The notes under the pieces are model-generated. The model was not told the origin of the DNA. It did not search any database and saw only the letters and a list, made by a program, of their open reading frames with translations. Shown here piece after piece: positions 36,767-46,785 of a DNA stretch of 64,000 bases. Location of the stretch: assembly GCA_947623455.1 (NCBI GenBank), contig OX392530.1:3075501-3139500 (forward strand), written 5' to 3'. A program made the position numbers and the translations under genes. The first letter of the stretch is position 1. Each line of letters opens with the position of its first letter. The stretch is from Mimachlamys varia (lineage: Eukaryota > Mollusca > Bivalvia > Pectinida > Pectinidae).

Positions 36767-36853
36767 AATGCAGTCCTGGAAGGTGCACGAATAAAATCAT
36801 TAGAGGATATCAATTACTTAGAATTTCATGTAAAAACTGTAATATTTTCTTAA
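36767..36853 (+). pseudogene. Possible relic of a further tail exon of receptor A
   Basis: A good acceptor (TTTATTTCAG) followed in phase 0 by 28 open codons containing LEGARIKSLEDINYLEF and then TAA. It would be the next exon if the TAG at 35935 were absent. No homology to receptor B tail exons can be claimed. Confidence 0.3.
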
Positions 36854-36859
36854 AAAGAG

Positions 36860-38940
36860 CACAACGGTAAACTATGTATCCATTACATTTGACAGTTTGT
36901 TATCACTCTTTATTACGATAAGTAGTCGTACGTCGGTATTACTTAATAGAATTACTTCTATGACCTAACTTTTGTTCTTGCCTACGCGCGCCGCATAATG
37001 GACACAGTGTATTTCTGTTATATGTAACGCTACACATTATAATGATAAATCAGGTTACTGTCAGTTGAGTCATACCCTGACCAGTTTATAAGCGAAATGT
37101 TTTCGCCAGTTTATTTATGAATTCTGTAAAATTGTTGTCTTTTGTCTAATTTTTTTTATTGATGATCTGTCTGTTCTTATGTTTTTTTCCCAACTTATTT
37201 GTCACAATTTGAAATACTTCAGTAAACAATTTGTATATGCTTTTACAACTTGTGCGGTTTGAACTTATTTCTTTTTCCGAAATATGTATATAACATAATG
37301 TATATCTTATTTATAAACATACATGTATCTGTATATTTAGACACATTACATACAATTTGTAAGCTGTTTAATCATGCATGTCTCAGGTATTCAGAACACA
37401 CGTGTTAAGATTAGTCACAGCTGTGTACTCTGATCACATAATACGTCAAAAATATATATCAACAAAGCTTTGTACCCAAATTAGACTTATGTTATTGTTG
37501 TGTTTTTTGCTATTGGCGAGGTTTCATTTTTGATATTTTTTTCTGTGAACTTGTTAAGTTAAGAATACAAAAGTACGTTTACTAGATTTTCCGGGCAACA
37601 ATTTGAAATCCGTTCAAGCTAGTAATCCCGACAAAATATTGTATACGTTTCATGCTAGTACCGAAGTGATTTCATCTGGTTATTGTTGAGTCGTATAATT
37701 TGATCATGGACAATACCAAGCTCTGATCAATTACATCAACAGTGAAAGACACGGAGGATCAACGTCAATATAAAAACTCTTACTACAAGGTTGATACACA
37801 TATATCAACCATATATACATATATATCAACCTTATTTGTTTTTCATGTCAACAGCTGGGCGCGGGGATATATTACCACGTTTTATTATTTATATTTTCTG
37901 TAATTTAATTTCTTTATGCTCCTTATTTTTCTTTATTTTGTATACATTTTCTTTCCTTTTGATGCACTGTATATATCCACTGTATCCGATAAACAAATGA
38001 CCCAAAACACTTCTAATTTATATAAAATAAAAATTTACTATTATAAAAGACTTTTGTATATAATAAATTATTGTTAATGAACATTGCATTCTCTTATTAA
38101 TATATGTTTTTGTCTAGTCTATGAAATATTGATCATGAGAGAAAAGTATTTATGTCAACTAGTTGAGTGTGGCTTGATACTGATTTGTTATTTTGCTTCC
38201 ACTTTTAAGCTGTTCTTGTGTTTTAATTAAAAGATCGATCTAGATGTAACTAGTGAATCCATTTCTGCATACTGTGTTTGCTCTTTGGCATGTGTATTTT
38301 TAAACCCATTAAGTTGAAATAGTCTTATGAATGCTAACTGAACTCGGTATTGTCATATGGAGGCAATGTCATGCAATGGTAAATATATTATGTTATTTTC
38401 CCCTTGATATCATATTATTATTTCTTTCTGAATGTCATCAGCACTTACCACGGGGTGAGCGAATATCTTAAACAATTTAATGGATTTAATGGATTTAATG
38501 GAATTTAATGGACGCAGGCTAAAAGCCTCTATGTCCATATCAGTAAATAATTCACAAAATAATGTGTTAAAGCATATTATACAACATAGTATCAGTAATC
38601 ATATATTACATCCGTGTTAAACAAGTAACCATTGACTAATGGGAGAACAAATTACTTCGGCCGAGTCATAAAAGCAATGACTATAGCAGGTATGGCGTTA
38701 ATAATTGTACCTGCTGCCAACATTGCATTATCGTAGAGGCGACTATCTTATCTTTTTCATTCTTTCTAAACATCGTTCTCCTTATTGACACTACCTCCCT
38801 TTTGACATTTAGTTGAGCGCTCACCCCTGTGTGGAAGGCTATGGGTTCTGTCCCTAGGCCCAGACTTACAATGGTAGTTACTACTCCCTGCTTGACGTTC
38901 AGTATTATGGGAGTGGAACGACTGGTTCGACCGTTGTCTG
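36860..38940. other. Intergenic, no feature supported
   Basis: AT-rich sequence between the two convergent receptor genes. I saw no exon or recognisable repeat. Confidence 0.4.
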
Positions 38941-38949
38941 TATAATGTG

Positions 38950-39170
38950 ACCGGTTGGGTTGTTCTGCTGGGGGCCTTCGGCAGCAAACTTCAGTGTGGT
39001 AGCACTTTAAATCGGCAAACGATCTGGACTATTGCAATGGGGCTTACACAACCCTACCGAGGCCTCCCAAATATACACGGATTCAAAACACGCATCCACA
39101 TCGCACACAGCGGGAGGCCGTCCTTAAATGACCATGGCTGTCAATAGGACGTGAAAACAATTAGAGCAAG
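38950..39170 (+). repeat. SINE-like repeat, longest copy
   Basis: Ends with 'cacatcgcacacagcggg', 'aggccgtccttaaatgacc' and 'gtcaataggacgtgaaaac'. It shares its tail with the copies at 21.5 and 24.2 kb. Confidence 0.55.
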
Positions 39171-39179
39171 CCAACTATA

Positions 39180-40080
39180 GATCAAACCAAAATGTGTGAC
39201 CCCAACTTTTACATTGGATGTTAACGCACGGCTCCGTTTCTTACAGGGATATAAATACATAATGAACAGGTAGACTAAATTATAAACAATAAACAACAAT
39301 GTTTAATACGTGGCAGTCTACAATATGTTTTTTTATACTTGAATCAAGACAAAAACATGTCCTCAAAATGTTTTTAATTCCATTTTTCTGTTAAAACTTT
39401 GAGAAGAGGTTACTTGAAAGCTTTTTGAAAATACAACAGACAATAAAATATTTTCTGATATTTTAATAAAATGCTGTGCATAGCTCCTGCTGAACTATAG
39501 AAACTTAATTATTTAATTTTGATTGAACAGAATGGCCCCTATATATCATTTACCAATCTTCATATATATTAATATAAAACAATTTAACAATGGAGCCCAT
39601 TCGAACAGTAGTCTCAGGAGGAGACAAGTTCTACATAAAGTATATGGAACACACAATACATAAGGAAAAATCAAACCGAATAAATCTATTGCAGGTTAAC
39701 TTCTAAAAACGACGTCACAGAATTCACAAACATTTTACTGCATTAAATGCACCACAAAGAATAATATTTTCCAAAAAGACAATTCGATAATTTTTCTAAC
39801 CAAATCATAATATCCAAATGTGCTTAAAGCTCACTAAGGTATTACTTCTGAGGACGTTATCTATTACACATTGTTACGAAACGTGACGGCATATAGAACC
39901 TGACGTAGGCATACAAATCAAATAGATCGGAATCCGTCACGACGTAATGTTTAATCGGGTACCAGGGGCTGTAATTATATTTGAGAAATTAGTACATTTC
40001 GTACATGCACACACCCAGACTTGGGTTCTTATTTAATACAAACATCACGACATGGGAAATAAACAGTATTTTACAACAAG
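39180..40080. other. Intergenic, nothing recognised
   Basis: AT-rich sequence without exon, RNA or repeat signals that I can support. Confidence 0.35.
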
Positions 40081-40081
40081 G

Positions 40082-40180
40082 AGCAAAAATGAAACCAATG
40101 AGACGAGCCGGGCGCTAACCCCCAGACCTCTAGGTTATGGAGCCAGGACGTTACCACCAGGCCAAAAGGTCCGAACCAGT
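40082..40180 (-). mobile_element. tRNA-derived SINE fragment
   Basis: The minus strand contains TTGGCCTGGTGGTAACGTCC (A box), 'ctccataacctagaggtctg' and a degraded B box 'gggggttagcgccc'. No clear body. Confidence 0.5.
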
Positions 40181-40669
40181 TGACCTGGTTTGTAATTCTG
40201 TGATATTGTTATGCAAGGTCGCGTCTCCACGTAACAACATGCATAAAGTTGTAAAATATTATATATAATTATTGAAACTATCTAAAACAACACATCAACA
40301 CCAATGATAACAGTTTAGAAGACTAAATTGTCAAAGATCAAAAATGGTTTTAACTGTGAATTCCATGACGTCATCATTGTTGACGCCTTCCCATGTCAAC
40401 AATTTAAAAACACGACATAACAAAACGCTAGCTGGGTCAAAGCTGATGATGGGTCAAAGTTAACTAGCAATGGGCTATTCAGATCACTCTGTATGTGTCA
40501 TTATATAAATGGCATGATAACATATAAAATTATTTTGGAATATATTGTGAATATGCCTATACACTAGTATTAGAAAGCATCATATAGTATTTTATCAGAC
40601 CATAACTGGCGCTGCATAGTCAAACATGTCTACAAAGGACACCCAAGAGACAGAGCAAAAGTGTCATTT

Positions 40670-40815
40670 ATAGACAGGTGTCCTTTATACAGAGGTTATT
40701 TATATAGTAAATTGCATTGTGTGTGTACACGTATGATCGAGTCTGTCCTTTATAGACAGGTGTCCTTTATATAGAGGTGTCCTTTATATAGAGGTGTCCT
40801 TTATGACAGGTTCAA
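40670..40815. repeat. Short local repeats
   Basis: 'tttatagacaggtgtccttt' and 'atatagaggtgtccttt' recur several times. Confidence 0.5.
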
Positions 40816-41236
40816 GGAAAAAAAACTTGTCATTTCTTCATAAATCGTGACAAATCTGCCAGCTGAATAAAGCAAGTTATATAGTAACAACAAAAATAGA
40901 ATGTGCTTGTCCGTGTTGCTCGTGCGAAATATATGATTAGATAGGTGGTATCAACAATCTTAATTCAGACATATATATTTACAGTCTACATTGACATTCA
41001 CTCGATAACCATTGCCCAACAGACTATCATTATCACCGCATAACAGTAGTCAAACACGTGACAAATTTCTATGACGTCGAAAACAATACATGTGGGCGGA
41101 GCTTGCAAATTTCAAGCTGTTATATTAATTGAGCCATTCCCACGTTTATTAGTTTCGAAATGAAATCTGTGTCCGAAGATTTGACTTTAATGAACAAAAT
41201 AGTTACGAACATTTCACAGAAAGATACTGTAAATAT

Positions 41237-41371
41237 AAGGATAATCTTTCTATTTTGTTTAGGTTATCGGGGGATAACTACAATGGAAAACGGGTAAATT
41301 ATACATAACCGGCTTTGCCGGTTATTGAATTTACCCTCGATAACCTAAACAAAATAGAAAGTTAATCCTTA
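41237..41371. mobile_element. Foldback element
   Basis: Inverted arms of about 38 bp: 'ttctattttgtttaggttat' against 'ataacctaaacaaaatagaa', outer ends 'aaggat' and 'atcctt'. The centre holds the smaller palindrome 'aaccggctttgccggtt'. Confidence 0.75.
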
Positions 41372-41384
41372 AATAACGTGTACA

Positions 41385-41790
41385 TAACTGACATGTGATT
41401 TATACAAATATAAATCTTAACTCAGATCTGTGACGTATACTGGGCTGACATGTGATCTATACAAACATAAATCTTAACTCAGATCTGTGACGTGTACAGG
41501 GCTGACATGTGAGGTATACAAACATAAATCTTCACTCGGATCTGTGACGTGTACATAACTGACATGTGAGGTATACAAACATAAATCTTCACTCGGATCT
41601 GTGACGTGTACATAACTGACATGTGATCTATACAAACATAAATCTTAACTCAGATCTGTGACGTGTACAGGGCTGACATGTGATCTATACAAACATAAAT
41701 CTTAACTCAGATCTGTGACCTGTACAGGGCTGACATGTGATCTATCCAAATATAAATCTTCATTCAGATATGTGATGTGTATGGAACTGA
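41385..41790. repeat. 57-bp minisatellite, about 7 copies
   Basis: 'gacatgtgatctatacaaac' plus 'ataaatcttaactcagatct' recurs every 57 bp from 41391. Confidence 0.85.
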
Positions 41791-41799
41791 ATTCAGATC

Positions 41800-42840
41800 T
41801 TAGATGTTAATTAACTTTCTGAAGCAGGTATATCATTACAGTTGCAACATATGAACTTAACACACAAAAATCAATGTTTCAAAGATATAATCAGCTATAC
41901 TAGTAATACTTCAATAAATCGTATATTGACTAAAAATGATTTGAAATATTATTTTTGTTATAAAAAAGTATAGCACTTTCAAACTTAATTTTAAAAAGAT
42001 AAAAAAAAAATCACATATTGTTAACCGGATTAAAACAAAGAACTAACTTGAAATTGCAAAATGTGTTCCGGGATCTTATTTATCAAATTATCAAATTAGA
42101 AAAGAAAATATTGGAACTTCACAATTTTGACTACCGAGCCAATATGATGCTGATCCAAATTCACTGTAAGGAAAAACCTTTTGGCTGGCACAATTTATCC
42201 AGCTAATTTGGACACTTTAAAGAGTTTTATCAATGTAAATTGTTTAAATGTTTGGCTAGTAGAAATGAGTATGACTCAGTTCGTATCGGTTGCAGTTTGA
42301 GTTTTTTTCTTTATTTTTTATTTCAGACATATTTCTCCTGCATTCACGCCACCTTTCTGAGTATTGATGAATACTACAAACACACGTTTTATTTATAATA
42401 CAATACAAAACTGACACATCTTTTTTCCACAAATCATTTCTTTATACTTCCATGTTTAAAAGCAACATCATTAAGCAAAAACTGAACAGTAATTGACTGC
42501 AGCACTATGTGACAAACTTTTACACAAATATACATGTATGTAATATAAGAATAATTAAAGCAAAAGTTTTGGTATAAGCTGAAAGTACAAGATGCTGTAT
42601 ATATAGAGTTATTTTTTTTATTTACATGACATAATTATTTTCTGGTTAAGATACGTAAAGAAAAGCACAGCCCTAACTTATCTCAAATTATGTATTTGAC
42701 CAGTTCGCAATAAAAGTAGTTCTTATCAAGGAACTCCATTTTCCCCCTCTGATATATCTGTATAATAATAGAATATTTGCAAAACAAAGAATACAAAAAT
42801 CACCCGTAACATTTCCAGTTATCATAACCAAAACATAGTC
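41800..42840. other. Intergenic, nothing recognised
   Basis: Very AT-rich sequence. The open frame at 42018-42206 has no domain or splice support. Confidence 0.35.
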
Positions 42841-42845
42841 CTTAA

Positions 42846-43231
42846 AGGCCCAATATACGTAACTTCTGGAAAATTTTTATGATTCTGAAAAATTCTGGAA
42901 AAAAAATCCAGTTGATAAACATGCAAAAATAAGCCTAAAACAAAGTAAACATGAGTGGTAACTAACAAGAAACTCTTGAAAAAATAATCCAAAGAACTGA
43001 AAATAATTCAGGTGGGGCCCACTTCAACAACAAACCAAAGGTAGAAGACGATTCGAAATGGACACGTGTTTACAAATAGTGTTTTTCAACTGCTGCTGTA
43101 CCGGTAACTTCGAAAGAATTCATCTTGAATATTGCTGATATCAGTTAATCTTAACTAAATTTATAAACATAATAAGTTACTAGGCTTGATTTTCGCTTCA
43201 AGTTTTGCCAAAAGTTATGTATATTGGGCCT
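42846..43231. mobile_element. TTAA-flanked MITE, copy 2
   Basis: Same family as 13059-13473. TIRs AGGCCCAATATACGTAACTT and its near complement, bordered by TTAA at 42842-42845 and 43232-43235. It lacks the 31-bp palindrome of copy 1, so it shows the empty state. Confidence 0.85.
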
Positions 43232-43249
43232 TTAAAAGAACCTCTTTAA

Positions 43250-44890
43250 GAAAACAGGTCATCTGTCTGAAAACAGGCCATCTGTCTGAAAACAGGCCAG
43301 CCTAGCAACACTGATAACAGGTTTGACCTCCTCTCCCCACCCAAGTAACACTGATAACAGGTTTAACCTCCACTCCCCACCCTAGCAACACTGATAACAG
43401 GTTTTACCTCCACTCCCCACCCTAGCAACACTGATAACAGGTTTTACCTCCTCTCCCCACCCTAGCAACACTGATGACAGGTTTAACCTCCACTCCCCAC
43501 CCTAGCAACACTGATAACAGGTTTTACCTCCTCTCCCCACCCTAGCAACACTGATGACAGGTTTAACCTCCACTCCCTACCCTAGCAACACTGAAAACAG
43601 GTTTGACCTCCTCTTCCCACCCTAGCAACACTGATAACAGGTTTTACCTCCTCTTCCCATCCTAGCAACACTGATAACAGGTTTTACCTCCTCTCCCCAC
43701 CCTAGCAACACTGATGACAGGTTTAACCTCCACTCCCCACCCTAGCAACACTGATAACAGGTTTTACCTCCTCTCCCCACCCTAGCAACACTGATGACAG
43801 GTTTAACCTCCACTCCCCACCCTAGCAACACTGATAACAGGTTTGACCTCCTCTTCCCACCCTAGCAACACTGATAACAGGTTTTACCTCCTCTTCCCAT
43901 CCTAGCAACACTGATAACAGGTTTTACCTCCTCTCCCCACCCTAGCAACACTGATAACAGGTTTTACCTCCTCTCCCCACCCTAGCAACACTGATAACAG
44001 GTTTTACCTCCTCTTCCCACCCTAGCAACACTGATAACAGGTTTTACCTCTACTCCCCACCCTAACAACACTGATAACAGGTTTTACCTCCTCTTCCCAC
44101 CCTAGCAACACTGATAACAGGTTTTACCTCCTCTTCCCACCCTATAACAACACTGATAACAGGTTTTACCTCCTCTTCCCACCCTAGCAACACTGATAAC
44201 AGGTTTTACCTCCTCTTCCCACCCTAGCAACACTGATAACAGGTTTTACCTCCTCTCCCCACCCTAGCAACACTGATAACAGGTTTTACCTCCACTCCCC
44301 ACCCTAGCAACATTGATAACAGGTTTTACCTCCTCTTCCCACCCTAGCAACACTGATAACAGGTTTTACCTCCTCTTCCCACCCTAACAACACTGATAAC
44401 AGGTTTTACCTCCTCTTCCCACCCTAGCAACACTGATTACAGGTTTTACCTCCACTCCCCACCCTAGCAACACTGATAACAGGTTTTACCTCCTCTTCCC
44501 ACCCTAGCAACACTGATAACAGGTTTTACCTCCTCTTCCCACCCTAGCAACACTGATAACAGGTTTTACCTCCACTCCCCACCCTAGCAACACTGATAAC
44601 AGGTTTTACCAACTGTCTCCACCCTAGTAACACTGATTACAGGTTTTACCTCCTCTCACCACCCTAGCAACACTGATAACAGGTTTTACCTCCTCTTCCC
44701 ACCCTAGCAACACTGATAACAGGTTTTACCTCCACTTCCCACCCTAGCAACACTGATAACAGGTTTTACCTCCTCTTCCCACCCTAGCAACACTGATAAC
44801 AGGTTTTACCTCCTCTCCCCACCCTAGCAACACTGATAACAGGTTTTACCTCCTCTCCCCACCCTAGCAACACTGATAACAGGTTGTAAC
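43250..44890. repeat. 40-bp satellite, about 40 copies
   Basis: 'cctagcaacactgataacag' plus 'gttttacctcctctccccac' repeats with a period of exactly 40 bp. Unit variants (cctctt, ccactcc, gatgac) recur in blocks. It starts about 20 bp after the TTAA-flanked MITE. Confidence 0.9.
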
Positions 44891-44894
44891 TTCC

Positions 44895-46465
44895 CTTCAT
44901 AACCTTGTCCCTGTGATAAGAAACTTTAGTATATGCACACTTTTCAAGACTTCTAACATTGGACATCCTCTTCATAATGATAAGAACATCACAGTTGATC
45001 AGCTAGATTGTCATCAAAAACATAAATTGCTGTATTGAGTAGACATCTTGTACAATATATAAGATCTTACATGAATTTCCATTCCATATGGAACAAAGAT
45101 TTGTTCAATGTAGAGAGTCTCTGGTCAGCTAAATTAAAAACACTAACGAGTTTCATAAATCTTGTATGAAATGTAAACAAATGTTAGATATTTTTTATCA
45201 CATGATCAAAATTTGTGGTAATCATTCATATGTGTGAAACATATTCACATATCATTAATAGGTATATATTCACTGCATAACAAGGGAATCAATCATGTGA
45301 TAAATATAAAGTTAAGCTGGATAAACAACTGAACACCTATATAATTATCATACACCTTGCTAGGTTCAGTAGTCATACACAGTAAATGACAGTTGCCCCT
45401 CCAACACCTGTCATTGACAACAGAGTGCCACTTCTGATTTCCGAAAAATAAGTTTGTAATACTTATATATATATATATACAGGCTAGAGCCCAAAATTTC
45501 TTAGGGGGGACAAGCACTTTCTGGAGACCATTCAGGTTTAATACAGTATTACAAATTGCAACACTTATTAAAGTGACTTAAGATGACTAATAAAAAAATT
45601 ACAAAATAAAATAAAAATTAGCTTAAATACTTATCGCTCATTACTTTATACTTTTTGCGATTTTGTTAACAGTATTTCTTGTAGTTCTCCTGACAAGAAA
45701 CAAGTATGTAAATTTCATGTCGTGGTGGAACAGACAAGTGTTTCAACAACATTGTTTAAACAAACATCTATATGGCGTAGTGATACGTGTGATTCACCAA
45801 TCAGATTTGGGCAAAAGATCTACTTCTTCAATATCAATGTAGGTATAAACATTTTCAGCTCAATTTTCTTTCTCATACAGTACAATAGTCGCTTTCAGCT
45901 CCACCAAGACACAAAACAGTCCTGATAAACAGAGCTACCTTATCATTTAGCCTTATCCATTTTGTATTCAGATCTGGGTTTAGTCACACCTAATCAATTC
46001 TTCCACGTCTGGGTTTAGTCACACCTCGACAGATCTTCCAGATTATTAAAGATTCAGGTGAAGTCACATTCCATCAATTTTTTCAGCTTCTTGAACAAGC
46101 CACAAACTAGCTTATTTAGATCTCCAGAAACAAAAATTGTCGACTGTTTTACCCAAAAGTATGCTTCACTTCAAGTAAATCTCTCCACTCTTTTCAAGCA
46201 ACACAAGTCAATGACAGCATCAGTCGTAACTTTTCTCACAATGGAGGAACTCCCAAAACACTGGACATAAATACTGTACAAATCCCTGTGAACACATCTA
46301 TATCTATAGTGCTTTGTGGTGATGTCTTTTTCTTATGCTAAATAACGACCTCCATCAAAGTCATCCTTTTTGGCCAGTAATTTGAAATTATATTTGCCGA
46401 ATACACATTAGCTGCACCAAGACAGCGTGTAACTTTAATATCCATACAAACGTCTGCAGTGTGTT
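44895..46465. other. Intergenic, nothing recognised
   Basis: Contains a short (TA)n at about 45465-45480 and two 'ctgggtttagtcacacct' phrases near 45970-46030. No gene supported. Confidence 0.35.
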
Positions 46466-46468
46466 CCT

Positions 46469-46705
46469 TCACTCCCTTATAACCACAACAGATGATCGAT
46501 CCATCCTTGATGAGACTAATATAACACCATAAACAGTGCTGGAATCCTCTTGTGATGACACACCATTACTTGTACAATGACCTTCCCTAACCAGCACTGG
46601 CTGGTTCAGGATAAAGTTGTTCTCAGCTGTATATTGGAAATTACCGTATGGATGAGGAAACAGCTGGTGGAACATACAAATCATCAATGTTGGAGGAGAC
46701 AACAC
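46469..46705 (-). pseudogene. Possible relic of receptor B C-terminal tail
   Basis: Just past the receptor B stop, in a different frame, an open stretch of protein-like composition contains HPYGNFQYTAENNFILNQP and STVYGVILVSS with several tyrosines. It may be the original tail end, separated by a frame change inside the coding minisatellite, or plain 3' UTR. Low confidence. Confidence 0.25.
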
Positions 46706-46785
46706 ATGATAAAGGTGATGTACAATTAATATTTGTGAACTCTACATTGAAGGTGATGGTCGACCAGCGACAGTGGTAGAGGGTA

